A model generated the notes under the pieces. That model saw nothing but the letters and a program-made list of their open reading frames with translations. It had not been told where the DNA came from and ran no database searches. 64,000 nucleotides of DNA from NCBI GenBank assembly GCA_018816865.1, contig JAHIUW010000009.1, positions 55,411 to 119,410 of the forward strand, written 5' to 3'. The stretch comes from Pseudomonadota bacterium (GTDB lineage: Bacteria; Desulfobacterota; Desulfovibrionia; Desulfovibrionales; Desulfovibrionaceae). Below, piece after piece: positions 24,393 through 33,958 of this stretch. Each line of letters opens with the position of its first letter. The stretch's first letter is position 1. A program made the position numbers and the translations under genes.

Positions 24393-26168
24393 ATGAGTTC
24401 TCAAGCCTCTCAGGGTTCGTTTTTGCCGCAGGCAGCGGTCGAAATCCTCGGCGTCAGCAAGTGTTTCGGCGAGGTCGAGGCCTTGCGTGGCCTCAGCGCG
24501 AGCATTCTGGCCGGTCGGCTGACGGGGCTGGTGGGTCCGGACGGTGCAGGCAAGACCACGCTGATGCGTCTGATGGCGGCCCTGATGGCCCCCACCGAGG
24601 GCAGGATCACCGTGGCCGGTTGCGACTCCGTGCGCGACAGCGACAGTATCCACACTCTCACGGGCTACATGCCCCAACGATTCGGGTTGTATGAGGATCT
24701 TTCCGTTTTGGAGAACATGCGGCTCTATGCGCGGCTGCGGGGAATGGAATCGAAAAGCCAGCAGCCAATCTTCGAGCAGCTCCTGGAGTTCACCCGGCTT
24801 GCGCCTTTCACGCAGCGTCTGGCTGGGCAACTCTCGGGGGGCATGAAGCAGAAGCTTGGTCTGGCCTGCGCATTGATGGCGCGGCCCAAGGTCTTGCTGC
24901 TGGATGAGCCGAGCGTGGGCGTCGATCCCGTGAGCAGGCAGGACCTGTGGCGCATGGTGCACGAGATGACCAGCGAGGGCATGGCCGTTGTCTGGTCCAC
25001 CGCGTATCTCGATGAGGCCGAGCGCTGCGAGAGCGTGTTGCTGCTCAACGAGGGCCAGATCGAGTTTGCAGGGCCTCCGGCCGAGCTCACCGCAACCCTG
25101 GAAGAGCGGAGTTTTCGGCTGCTCGAACCCCGGCGTGACCGTCGGCTCGTGCTGTCGCAGGTGCTGGATCTGAAATCCGTGTGTGACGGCGTGACCCAGG
25201 GCAATGCGGTGCGGGTCGTCCTGCGCAAGGGGGCTGGCCGGGAGGAGATTGAGGCCTTGGCGCAGGAGGTTGGGGCGCGCATCGCCCCGGTCGCCCCGCG
25301 CTTCGAGGACGGCTTCATCGATCTGCTGGGCGGTGGCCCCAGCGGCACGTCCGTCCTGGCGGAACGCATGGACCCTGTGGACGTCGGACTGGACATCACG
25401 GTGGAGTGCCGTGACCTGACCCGGCGCTTTGGCAGCTTTGTGGCCACGGACAATGTCAGTTTTCAGGTCAAGAAGGGCGAGATCTTCGGGTTGCTCGGCC
25501 CCAATGGCGCGGGCAAGTCCACGACGTTCAAGATGCTGTGCGGGTTGCTCAAGCCTAGCTCGGGGGACGCCCGTGTGGTGGGACTGGACCTGCGTACCGC
25601 CACCAGCGCGGCCAAGGGCAGGCTCGGCTATATGGCGCAGAAATTCTCCCTGTACGGTGTGCTTTCGGTGCGGCAGAACCTCGAATTCTCGGCAGGGGTA
25701 TATGGACTCGATGGTGAGGCCAGGCGCGAACGAATCGCTGAGATGATCGAGATCTTCCGCCTGGAGAGATACCTGGACGTGTCGCCCAACGAATTGCCCC
25801 TGGGCCACAAGCAGCGCCTGGCCTTGGCCTGCTCCCTGATGCATCGCCCGGCTGTGTTGTTCCTGGACGAACCCACCTCGGGCGTTGATCCCATCACGCG
25901 CCGTGAATTCTGGACCCATATCAACGGGCTGGTGCGCAAGGGTGTGACCGTGCTGGTGACCACGCATTTCATGGATGAGGCCGAGTATTGCGACCGGGTT
26001 GCCTTGATGTACAAGGCCAAGCTCATTGCCCTGGACACTCCCGATGCCATCAAGGCCCTGGCGGTCAGCGCCGAGCTTCCGGATCCGACCATGGAGGACG
26101 CCTTTATCCATCTCATTCAGTCGGTGGATGTGGGGAACGGCCCTTCCCGGACAGGGGAGGGACAATGA
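24393..26168 (+). CDS. Tandem ABC ATPase of multidrug exporter (YbhF-like)
   Basis: 591 residues from the ATG one base after the adaptor stop. Two fused ATPase domains: the first with GPDGAGKTT, LSGGMKQKLGLA and VLLLDEPSVGVDP; the second with GPNGAGKST, a degenerate signature LPLGHKQRLALA and VLFLDEPTSGVDP. The weak second signature is usual in YbhF. It energises the ABC-2 permeases encoded next. The stop overlaps the following start (ATGA). Confidence 0.93.
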   Translation: MSSQASQGSFLPQAAVEILGVSKCFGEVEALRGLSASILAGRLTGLVGPDGAGKTTLMRLMAALMAPTEGRITVAGCDSVRDSDSIHTLTGYMPQRFGLYEDLSVLENMRLYARLRGMESKSQQPIFEQLLEFTRLAPFTQRLAGQLSGGMKQKLGLACALMARPKVLLLDEPSVGVDPVSRQDLWRMVHEMTSEGMAVVWSTAYLDEAERCESVLLLNEGQIEFAGPPAELTATLEERSFRLLEPRRDRRLVLSQVLDLKSVCDGVTQGNAVRVVLRKGAGREEIEALAQEVGARIAPVAPRFEDGFIDLLGGGPSGTSVLAERMDPVDVGLDITVECRDLTRRFGSFVATDNVSFQVKKGEIFGLLGPNGAGKSTTFKMLCGLLKPSSGDARVVGLDLRTATSAAKGRLGYMAQKFSLYGVLSVRQNLEFSAGVYGLDGEARRERIAEMIEIFRLERYLDVSPNELPLGHKQRLALACSLMHRPAVLFLDEPTSGVDPITRREFWTHINGLVRKGVTVLVTTHFMDEAEYCDRVALMYKAKLIALDTPDAIKALAVSAELPDPTMEDAFIHLIQSVDVGNGPSRTGEGQ

Positions 26169-27301
26169 GCTCCGGGAACCGGATGATTCCTGAATTCAAT
26201 CTCAGACGGGTGGCGGCTCTGGTACGCAAGGAAAGCCTGCAGGCGATCCGCGATCCCTCGACCATCCTTATCGCCTTTGCGTTGCCGGTGGTGATGCTTC
26301 TGCTGTTCGCCTTTGCCGTGAACCTCGACATCCGCCGTGTCCCCATCGGGGTCGTGCTGGAGTCCGACGGCCCGGCGGCCCAGTCCCTTGCCGCCGCTTT
26401 TTCCGGCACCCGCTATTTTGCCGTGACCCCTGCCAGGGATCGCCGCGAAGTGGCCGAGGCGGTGCTCGGCGGCAGGCTGCGGGGGTATGTGGTGATCCCT
26501 CAGGATTTCGAACAACGCCTGGCATCAATCGAGGGCGGTCCCCTTGTGCAGATCATTACCGACGGCACGCAGCCCAACACGGCCAACTTCGTATCCAACT
26601 ACGCGCAGGGGGTCATCAGCTCGTGGCGCTCCTCGCGCTTTGTGGGTACCACGGGCACGGTGACGTTCGAGCCGCGATTCTGGTTCAACCAGGAGATTGA
26701 AAGCCGCCGTTTTCTCGTGCCCGGGGCCATCGCGATCATTATGACCATGATCGGTACGCTGCTCACGGCCATGGTGGTGGCGCGCGAATGGGAGCGCGGC
26801 ACCATGGAGGCGATCATGTCCACGCCCGCCTCGGTCCCTGAGATCCTGGTGGGCAAACTCCTGCCGTATTTCGCTCTGGGCATGGCGGCGATGGTTCTCT
26901 CGGCCTTGTTCGGGACCCTTGTCCTCGGGGTTCCGCTCTGCGGATCGTGGCTGGCGCTGCTGTTGATTTCCGCGGTGTTTCTCGTCCCCGCATTGGGCCA
27001 GGGGCTGCTGATTTCGGCCTTGACCAAGAACCAGTTCATCGCCGCTCAAGTCGCTCTCTTCTCGGGTTTTCTCCCGGCCTTTATGCTCTCGGGTTTCCTC
27101 TTTGAGATCGATTCCATGCCCACCCCGATCCGGATGCTGACCTATGTGGTCCCGGCACGGTATTACGTCGCCTCGTTGCAGACTGTCTTCCTCGCCGGAG
27201 ATATCTGGACGGTTTTGTGGCCTAACATGCTGGTCATGCTGGGCATCGGCTCCGTCTTTTCCGTCATCGCCCGCCTGGCAACCCACAAGCGTCTGGACTG
27301 A
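26165..27301 (+). CDS. ABC-2 type permease (YbhS-like)
   Basis: 378 residues from the ATG that overlaps the ATPase stop; the reading frame is open further upstream but that part lies inside the ATPase gene. One N-terminal membrane segment, a large periplasmic domain (about 55-180) and five more segments, with the family block EWERGTMEAIMSTP. It is one half of the predicted heterodimeric exporter; the other half is the next gene. Confidence 0.93.
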   Translation: MSSGNRMIPEFNLRRVAALVRKESLQAIRDPSTILIAFALPVVMLLLFAFAVNLDIRRVPIGVVLESDGPAAQSLAAAFSGTRYFAVTPARDRREVAEAVLGGRLRGYVVIPQDFEQRLASIEGGPLVQIITDGTQPNTANFVSNYAQGVISSWRSSRFVGTTGTVTFEPRFWFNQEIESRRFLVPGAIAIIMTMIGTLLTAMVVAREWERGTMEAIMSTPASVPEILVGKLLPYFALGMAAMVLSALFGTLVLGVPLCGSWLALLLISAVFLVPALGQGLLISALTKNQFIAAQVALFSGFLPAFMLSGFLFEIDSMPTPIRMLTYVVPARYYVASLQTVFLAGDIWTVLWPNMLVMLGIGSVFSVIARLATHKRLD

Positions 27302-27306
27302 ACACC

Positions 27307-28419
27307 ATGCATTTGCTGTCACCACGCCTGCGGGCGCAGATCATCAAGGAACTGCTCAGCGTCCTACGCGATCCCAAGAGCCGGTTGATCCTTATTGGGC
27401 CGCCGCTGTTGCAACTCTTGATCTTCTCCTTTGCGGCGACCCTGGAGGTGCGTAATGTGGACATCGCGGTCTATGATCGGGACGCGGGCAGATGGTCGCA
27501 GGAGCTTGTGGCGCGGGTCGGGGCTGCTGGCTTCGTGCACCGCCTGCACCCCGTGCACAGTCCCGCCGAGCTGACCCTGATGATCGAGCGGCGCGAGGTC
27601 ATCGCCGCCATCGATATCCCCGAACAGTTCTCCCGCGAGATCGTCGCAGGGCGGGAGGCCAAGGCCCAGGTCATCCTGGATGGCCGCCGAGCCAACTCGG
27701 GGCAGGTCGTCTTCGGCTATCTGAATGCCATCGCCAGCGGACTTGGTGCCGAGCTGAACGCCACGGGCCAGGGCGCGGGACAGAGTGTGGCGGTGCGCCA
27801 TTGGTTCAACCCGAATCTGATCTACCTCTGGTTCGTGGTGCCGGGCATCGGTGGTATCCTGGTGTCCTTCGAGGCGCTGCTGATCACGGCCCTTTCCATC
27901 GCGCGCGAGCGCGAGCTCGGGACCTTTGACCAGCTGCTGGTTTCACCCTGTACACCGCTGGAGATCATTGTGGCCAAGATGGCTCCGGGCTTGATGATCT
28001 GCACGGTCCTTGGCCTGTTCATGATGGCTGCGGCCGTGTTTGCCTTCGGTATTCCCTTTACGGGTTCATTTTGGCTCCTGTTCCTCAGTCTGGAGCTGTT
28101 CACCCTCTCCATGCTGGGTATCGGGCTGGCCATCTCGGCGGTTTCCTCGACCCAGCAGCAGGGCATCCTGGGCGCCTTCAGCATCATGGTTCCCGCCACG
28201 CTGATGTCGGGTTTCGCGACTCCTGTGGAGAATATGCCGCTTTTCCTCCAGTGGGTGGCGCAGGCGATTCCTCTGAAGCACTATCTGATCATCCTTCAGG
28301 GCAGTTTCCTGAAGGCCTTGCCGCTGCCGGAAATCCTCGTCAACGCTTGGCCGATGGCGGTTATTGCGCTGATCACCCTGACCATCGCCACGCTGTTCGT
28401 GCGCAGCAAGTTGCAGTGA
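27307..28419 (+). CDS. ABC-2 type permease (YbhR-like)
   Basis: 370 residues with the same layout as its neighbour: a first membrane segment, a periplasmic domain at about 50-170 and five further segments. The conserved ARERELGTFDQLLVSP block and the C-terminal PLKHYLIILQGSFLK motif mark the YbhR/YhhJ family. It is the last gene of the operon, 5 bases after the previous stop, followed by a large hairpin. Confidence 0.93.
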   Translation: MHLLSPRLRAQIIKELLSVLRDPKSRLILIGPPLLQLLIFSFAATLEVRNVDIAVYDRDAGRWSQELVARVGAAGFVHRLHPVHSPAELTLMIERREVIAAIDIPEQFSREIVAGREAKAQVILDGRRANSGQVVFGYLNAIASGLGAELNATGQGAGQSVAVRHWFNPNLIYLWFVVPGIGGILVSFEALLITALSIARERELGTFDQLLVSPCTPLEIIVAKMAPGLMICTVLGLFMMAAAVFAFGIPFTGSFWLLFLSLELFTLSMLGIGLAISAVSSTQQQGILGAFSIMVPATLMSGFATPVENMPLFLQWVAQAIPLKHYLIILQGSFLKALPLPEILVNAWPMAVIALITLTIATLFVRSKLQ

Positions 28420-28510
28420 GACTTCAAGAGGCTCCCTTGAATAACGCGTGAAGGGTTCTTGCTGAAGCTGTTCAGGCGAGACTATGTCGAGGGTGATTAT
28501 CATGCGGGTG

Positions 28511-28550
28511 AAACACAAGGCCCCTGGCGATTGCCAGGGGCCTTGTGTTT
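28511..28550. terminator. Long perfect hairpin, bidirectional terminator
   Basis: A perfect 18-bp stem (28511-28528 with 28533-28550) with loop GATT. It lies between the exporter operon and the convergent GGDEF-EAL gene. The stem ends give TTT on both strands. Confidence 0.8.
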
Positions 28551-28694
28551 GCTGGTGGGGACTGGTCGGGTGTTTAGGGAAGGGACGCCCCGGAATCATC
28601 TGCGTGGCCTGCAAGAGGGCAAGCTCTTAGTCTCTGGGTCCAGACTTGGCTGTCCTCGGGTTGCGCTCAACCCTCAGGGGGCACTGTCTGACCT

Positions 28695-31097
28695 TCAACA
28701 GGTTGATGGTGACGGATTGGTTGTCCTCTTGTGCTCCGTATTGCCCGAGGGGACGGCTACAGATGGTGGCTGCGGGTGGCGAGAGGGAAGTTGGCCGGTT
28801 GCCGGTTCCGCCAGGACCTGCTGTCGGGCGCTGATGATCTTTTCGGCGGAACTCATGGAGAGAGGCTTGGCGAAGAAGTACCCCTGGCCGTATTCACAAC
28901 CCATTGAGGTCAGGGCGTCCTGATGCCAGCCACTCTCCACGCCTTCGGCCACCACCTCCAGTCCCAGGCTATGCGCCAGTTGGATGATGATCTTCACGAT
29001 TTCCACGTTTTCCTGTGCGGTGCGCATGTTGCGGATGAAACTGAAATCGATCTTCAGGCTGTCGATGGGGAACTGCTGCAGGTAGCTCATGGACGAGTAG
29101 CCCGTGCCGAAGTCGTCGATGCTGAAGGCAAGGCCCAACTCGCACATCCGGTGGAGCTTCTCGATGGAGCTCTTGGCGTCCTGCATGATCATGGTTTCGG
29201 TGATTTCCAGTTTCAGGTTCTGGGGTTGTATGCCGGTCTTTTTCATGATGCCCTTGATGGAGTCCACAATGCCGGGCTGGGAGAATTGTTTGCCCGAGAT
29301 GTTGACCGACATGGTGAGATCCTGAGCCAGGGGATGGTTTTTCTGCCAAGCCACGAGGGTCTGACAGGCCTCTTCCAACACCCAGCATCCCAACTCGATA
29401 ATCAGCCCGCTTTCCTCGGCCATGGGGATGAATTCCGAGGGCCCCATCAGCCCCCTGTCCGGGTGGTTCCAGCGCACCAGGGCCTCGAAGCCCGTGAGAC
29501 GGGAATCGTGCAGGGTCACGATGGGCTGGAATTCCAGGAAGTATTCGCCTCTGAAGATGGCACGCCGCATATCGTGTTCCAGGGACATGCGCCGGATTGT
29601 TTTCTCGAACATCTTGGGCGTGAAGACCTTGAACCTGTTGCGGCCCTTGTTCTTGGCATGGTGCATGGCGATGTTTGAGTTGCGCATCAGGTCTTCGGGG
29701 TGTTCGCATTGGCACGGGCTGAGTACGATGCCCAGGCTGGCGGTGACCGTGATCTCCCGGGCCAGCAGTTTGAATGGCTCGCGCATGGCATCGCGCACTC
29801 GCTTGATGATCTGAATTGCCTGGCGGGGGGATTCAAGTTCTTCCAGCAGCAGCATGAACTCGTCGCCGCCGATGCGCGCGGCGGTATCCAGGCCACGGAT
29901 GCAGCGCAGCAGGCGGTGGCCCACTTCGATGAGCAAGGTGTCGCCAGTGGTGTGCCCCAGGCAGTCGTTGATGATCTTGAATCTGTCGAGATCGATGAAG
30001 ATTACTGCGTAATAATAGTCATCCCTGCGTTTGCTGCGTTGGATGGAATGGGTGATGCGGTTGAGGCACAGGGTGCGGTTGGCCAATCCGGTGAGCGGGT
30101 CGTGCAGGGATTCGGCCTCGTGGCGCATCTCGCGGATTTTGCGATCAGTGATGTCCTGGACGCTGCAGCGGATGCCCAAGTCATGGCCGCGTCTGTCCCG
30201 AATGATGCAGTTGGTCTGACAGAGCCAGCGCATGGACCCGTCAGGACGAAAGATGCGGAAGTCTAGCGGGTCGGTGCCTGTGGGGGGCTGTAGGAGATAC
30301 TGTTGCCAGCGGGCAATGTCATCGCTGTGGATGCACGTTACGAACGTTTCCGGGGCCTGCCGGAATTGCTGCGGCGTCATGCCCGAGATGGTTTCGCACG
30401 CAGGGTTGACATAGAGAATCCTGCCTTGACTGTCCTGCCAGTACACCCAGTCCAGGTTATGCTCCGCCACGATGTGTCTGAGATCTTCGGATTCGCGTGT
30501 TGCTTGTTCCGCCTTGACCCGTTCGGTGATCTCGGACTCCAGTCTCCTGTTGGCACGAAGCAGGCCGATTGTGGTCAGGCACTTGGAGACTGCGCCAGCC
30601 ACCAAGCCGGACATGATTTCCAGCAAGACGTCGAAGATGGCTTCGTCGGTGGCGGGATGTTGGGGCGATGCCACGATGAATCCGGTGTGCCTACGGCCGT
30701 CTTCGTTGCAGATGGTCAGTTGGGCCCCCCGGATGCGGCCGTCGCCGGTGTGGGTTGTGGGAACGGCGGCGACCGCTTGGATGATGGACTGGATGTCCAT
30801 GCTCCTCCGGGGGTGGGTACGGAACCGGTTCGTGAGGTGATCCGCGAGTTCGCCGTCTACGGTGGGGATGGCGAAGGGCGCGGGGTCGAACCGTTTGACG
30901 TAGGTCTTGGAAAAACATTCCTGATCATCGAAATGCAATAACACCAGGCTGCATCCCAGGACGCTGCCCACGATGTCACAGGATATGTCGCAAAGATCGT
31001 CCAGGCTCATCAGGGGCAGGCTGGCGAAGGTGTCGCTGCAGTATCCAAGTCTTGACAGTGCAGAGGTGAGATAGGGGTTGTCATCACGCATGCTCAA
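28695..31097 (-). CDS. PAS-GGDEF-EAL bifunctional c-di-GMP protein
   Basis: 800 residues. An N-terminal GAF-like region covers about 1-190 and contains several Cys, followed by a PAS domain at about 200-325. The GGDEF domain (about 340-500) has an intact RIGGDEF. The EAL domain (about 515-760) has FEALVRW, DDFGTGYSS and EGVES. Both active sites look complete, so it could make and break c-di-GMP, with one activity probably regulating the other. The start overlaps the end of the upstream thioredoxin-like gene by 14 bases, implying coupled expression. Confidence 0.92.
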   Translation of the reverse strand: MSMRDDNPYLTSALSRLGYCSDTFASLPLMSLDDLCDISCDIVGSVLGCSLVLLHFDDQECFSKTYVKRFDPAPFAIPTVDGELADHLTNRFRTHPRRSMDIQSIIQAVAAVPTTHTGDGRIRGAQLTICNEDGRRHTGFIVASPQHPATDEAIFDVLLEIMSGLVAGAVSKCLTTIGLLRANRRLESEITERVKAEQATRESEDLRHIVAEHNLDWVYWQDSQGRILYVNPACETISGMTPQQFRQAPETFVTCIHSDDIARWQQYLLQPPTGTDPLDFRIFRPDGSMRWLCQTNCIIRDRRGHDLGIRCSVQDITDRKIREMRHEAESLHDPLTGLANRTLCLNRITHSIQRSKRRDDYYYAVIFIDLDRFKIINDCLGHTTGDTLLIEVGHRLLRCIRGLDTAARIGGDEFMLLLEELESPRQAIQIIKRVRDAMREPFKLLAREITVTASLGIVLSPCQCEHPEDLMRNSNIAMHHAKNKGRNRFKVFTPKMFEKTIRRMSLEHDMRRAIFRGEYFLEFQPIVTLHDSRLTGFEALVRWNHPDRGLMGPSEFIPMAEESGLIIELGCWVLEEACQTLVAWQKNHPLAQDLTMSVNISGKQFSQPGIVDSIKGIMKKTGIQPQNLKLEITETMIMQDAKSSIEKLHRMCELGLAFSIDDFGTGYSSMSYLQQFPIDSLKIDFSFIRNMRTAQENVEIVKIIIQLAHSLGLEVVAEGVESGWHQDALTSMGCEYGQGYFFAKPLSMSSAEKIISARQQVLAEPATGQLPSRHPQPPSVAVPSGNTEHKRTTNPSPSTC

Positions 31098-31698
31098 TCT
31101 CCGTATGGCGGCTGAGTAACTCCGTGGCCTCCGAGCGGCTCAGGTCCAGCCCGTAGAAACGGCGCGTGGGGGAGAGCACCAGACAGGGTACTCCCGCGAT
31201 GTTCTCTGTGGTGGCGAGCCTGACGCCTTCTTCGCTGTCGATAGTCAGCAGGCGCAGCCTGCTGCCCGCAATGTGGGCGGCCTCTTTCCAGAATGCACCG
31301 GCGGCCTTGGACAGGGGGCACCAGTCCGCAGCGAGCAGCGTGGGATAGGCCCCGGACGGCGACCCCACATGCGGCAGGTGCGTGGCGAGGTTCCCCTCGG
31401 CGAAGGAGAGCAAATCCGCAATGGCTGGTGTGGGGCGAAAGCCTTCCGCCGTGGTGTAAGCCCTTCAATAAAAGCTGGCTGGCCCTCGGCGTTTGATCTG
31501 GTATTCCCTCTGGTTCACTAAGATGGTGGGAGAGCCATGCATCCCCATTTTCTTGGCTTGGCGTGGCGCAGGCACAATATCCAAACGCACGGTGAAACGT
31601 GAGGGGTCTTGCTCAAGCAGCTCGAGCAGGCTGTTATACAATGTTAACGCCGGCAGACAACCCTTGAATGCAAGTATTTCGATATTGTGCATGGTCAT
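31084..31698 (-). CDS. Two-domain thioredoxin-like protein, probable selenoprotein (in-frame TGA read as Sec)
   Basis: A single frame of 204 residues if the TGA at 31465-31467 is read as selenocysteine (residue 78). The first domain has GCLPALTLYNSLLELL and MGMHGSPTILVN, then Sec-R-x-Y. This matches a family of small thioredoxin-like proteins that I know with Cys-R-x-Y at that place. The second domain (about 100-204) is thioredoxin-like, with DWCPLS (Cys127) and a cis-Pro block AGVPCLVL. The frame stays open on both sides of the TGA, and the joined product keeps the family order. A SECIS-like hairpin begins 15 bases after the TGA. Alternative: two separate short proteins or a broken gene. Start ATG 31698 (or 31692); weak ribosome-binding site. 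Confidence 0.72.
31434..31450 (-). promoter_or_regulatory. SECIS-like hairpin after in-frame TGA
   Basis: On the minus-strand mRNA the 17 bases fold into a 7-bp stem (six Watson-Crick pairs and one G-U) with apical loop GGC. The loop begins 22 nt after the UGA. Bacterial SECIS elements have a small G-containing apical loop about 16-37 nt after the UGA, so position and form both fit. Confidence 0.65.
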
Positions 31699-31785
31699 TG
31701 ATTGTCCATTGTTTTTTCTTTAGCAGAGTTGATTGTTCAACTTTTGCGAGATATATTATTCAATTGATATTACTTGAATAGTTTT

Positions 31786-33243
31786 TTATGCTGTGATTTC
31801 TAGACATGATTCTTGCATTGTTTCTTTTGATCTATTTATGGTGTTCACCTTGTTTTCAATTGTTTTATCAAGGATATTATACAAATCGTTTATGTTTAAT
31901 GGTTTGGTGATATACCCGTCCATTCCTGCTGTCAGGAATTGTATTTTGTCGTGAGGCATGGTGTAGGCCGTCATGGCGATGATGGGGATGTCCATCTTGT
32001 CCTCTCCAGCCGCACTGTTACGGATGGCCATGGTTGTTTTCACCCCGTCCATGACCGGCATCTGCACATCCATCAGCACCACACTGAAATTATCCTTGCG
32101 CAGGGCATCCAAGGCCGCTTGACCATCGTATGCCGTCGTGACGTTGTGTCCCAGGTTCTCCAGCTGTATCCGGGTTGCCATGCTGTTGATCCGATCGTCC
32201 TCGGCCAACAGGATGCTGAGGGGTTGCATGGAAGGCCTTTTCTGGTTTTGCATTGCCTGCGGCTTCAGAGGGAAAGGCTCTGGCAGGCCGAAGTTGATGC
32301 AGAAGTGGACAGTCGTGCCCTCGTCTACTGTGCTGGAAACAGCAATATTGCCGCCCATGAGCGTCACCAGACGCTCGCAAATGGGCAGTCCCAGGCCAGC
32401 TCCTTGATGGGTTCTCGTGTAATCCTCGCAGGCGTGTGAGAAAGGCTCGAACAGCAGCTCGAGCTTGTCATCGGGGATACCGATGCCTGTGTCCGAAACC
32501 GAGAACAGGACGCGGTATTGCTCTGGGCATGATGTGCTCAGGGGGTAGGCCTCGATCGTCACCCTGCCGGAGGTGGTGAATTTGAAGGCATTGCCCAGCA
32601 GATTGTTGAGCACCTGCTGCAGGCGGAGTGCATCTCCGAGAACCCATTGTGGAATGGTGGGATCAACGTGATAGCGAAGTTCGACCCCCAACTGGCTGGA
32701 ATTCAGCGAAAACAGTTCAATAAGTTGCTGCATTGCTTCGGTCAGATTGAATGGTTTGGAGCTGATACTCAGTGTTCCCGTCTCCCCCCTGGAGAGGTCG
32801 AGGATGTCGCAGAGCAGCTGTGTCAAGCGTTGACATGGGGCAAGGGCTCTCTGTGCATATTCCCTTTGCTCTTCATTCAAGGCCGTGGCTTGGAGGAGTT
32901 GGAGCATGCCCATGACGCCGTTGAGCGGCGTGCGTATTTCGTGACTTATGTTGGACAGGAATTCGGATTTGGTGCGTCTGATGATTTCGGCCATTTCTTT
33001 ACGTATTGCGGGGACAGTCAGCCCTGTCTGGTTGTCTTCCAGGATGATCCCTTGCCCGTCCAAAGAGAGAGTTCCCTTGGGAAACTGTTTGCAGGGCACT
33101 CCAACACGTCTGCTGTCGCATGAGGACCTGTCTCTGTATTGAGCCAGTTCCCGTTCCAGCAGGGCGATTCGTTTCTTTGCAGTTTCCAGCTCAGACACGA
33201 GTTGAGCCCTGGAGGCGAGGGGTTGTTTCGTCATGACCGTCAT
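31786..33243 (-). CDS. Hybrid sensor histidine kinase-receiver
   Basis: 485 residues, soluble. An N-terminal coiled coil (1-90) has no clear sensor domain. The HisKA domain has [19 protein letters not shown] (His about 101). The HATPase domain (about 200-315) has GNAFKF, DTGIGIP and GAGLGL. A C-terminal receiver (about 343-460) has acidic AEDD and phosphoacceptor VVLMDVQMP. No output domain is attached, so phosphate probably passes on to another protein. It is the first gene of a minus-strand unit with the probable selenoprotein and the GGDEF-EAL protein. Confidence 0.92.
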   Translation of the reverse strand: MTVMTKQPLASRAQLVSELETAKKRIALLERELAQYRDRSSCDSRRVGVPCKQFPKGTLSLDGQGIILEDNQTGLTVPAIRKEMAEIIRRTKSEFLSNISHEIRTPLNGVMGMLQLLQATALNEEQREYAQRALAPCQRLTQLLCDILDLSRGETGTLSISSKPFNLTEAMQQLIELFSLNSSQLGVELRYHVDPTIPQWVLGDALRLQQVLNNLLGNAFKFTTSGRVTIEAYPLSTSCPEQYRVLFSVSDTGIGIPDDKLELLFEPFSHACEDYTRTHQGAGLGLPICERLVTLMGGNIAVSSTVDEGTTVHFCINFGLPEPFPLKPQAMQNQKRPSMQPLSILLAEDDRINSMATRIQLENLGHNVTTAYDGQAALDALRKDNFSVVLMDVQMPVMDGVKTTMAIRNSAAGEDKMDIPIIAMTAYTMPHDKIQFLTAGMDGYITKPLNINDLYNILDKTIENKVNTINRSKETMQESCLEITA

Positions 33244-33541
33244 CTTTCACCCATGTTTCAGTAGTCTCATTCATAAGGGATCGTTAGGCTTTGGATGATG
33301 AGGTTGAGAATCTTGACTGCACAGCTTTTATGTCCTCTGCCGCAGTGGTCTTGAATCATTTGTCGCCCATTCTGGACTGGTTTTGGAATAAACTAAGCGT
33401 GAGTTCGTGAAGTAAGGAGATGAGCTGTTTGCAGGATCAACAACGCATCCGAATCCGCAAGGCTCGGCTTACAAGCGCATTTCCTCGGCAATCGCATTGG
33501 CCGCACAGGCAGATGTGATTGCCGGTGTGGCTCCGCATTAT
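33244..33541. other. Intergenic region upstream of hybrid kinase
   Basis: 298 bases between the lone receiver gene and the hybrid kinase. It must hold the kinase promoter; an AT-rich part lies next to the kinase. No gene or clear motif found. Confidence 0.4.
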
Positions 33542-33958
33542 TCAATTCTCCAATGAAAACGTAGGCGATGCTGTCCTGTTCAATTTTGAGCATTGATTTG
33601 GATCCATAACAGATTCAATCGCTTGCATCAGCTTTGTGATGTTGATTGGTTTGCGCAATAGATACACAGCGTGATTGTTGACCAGAGTTGAACTTTCCAT
33701 ATACGCGCGGCTGTTGGTGATAATGATGATCGGCTTGCGCTGTTTTTTTTTCCGCATGGACAACAACAGATCAAGGCCATCAGGTGAGAACTCCATGTAG
33801 TCGAGAATGATGAAATCGCAGTGTGTAGTGTTCTGAAGCAGAGTCCTCGAAGGCATATCTTTCAAAAGACACATCTCGCATGTCATGTGGCACATGGTCA
33901 GAATGCGTCCCAGGGCTTCAAGGGTGGACTCGTCGTCGCTCACCAACAGGGTTCTCAT
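33542..33958 (-). CDS. Single-domain response-regulator-like protein
   Basis: 138 residues from the ATG giving MRTLLVSDDEST, the normal start of a receiver; an ATG five codons upstream (33973) is equally possible and lies close to AAGGG. It has the acidic pair SDDE, phosphoacceptor Asp in FIILDYMEF, a conserved Thr/Ser in IIITNSRAY and Lys in LLRKPIN. The frame opens further upstream but without a credible start. No output domain. It is encoded upstream of the hybrid kinase in the same direction and could be its phosphotransfer partner. Confidence 0.75.
   Translation of the reverse strand: MRTLLVSDDESTLEALGRILTMCHMTCEMCLLKDMPSRTLLQNTTHCDFIILDYMEFSPDGLDLLLSMRKKKQRKPIIIITNSRAYMESSTLVNNHAVYLLRKPINITKLMQAIESVMDPNQCSKLNRTASPTFSLEN

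Noticed and set aside
24279..26165. Minus-strand open frame of 628 codons
   Set aside because: Antisense to the tandem ABC ATPase with all motifs on the plus strand; it is a codon-bias shadow in GC-rich DNA.
31084..31413. A separate 109-residue gene starting at a TTG (31413)
   Set aside because: The same frame continues upstream without a stop up to the TGA at 31465, and the upstream part matches the expected continuation of a known family. A single selenoprotein explains both parts better.
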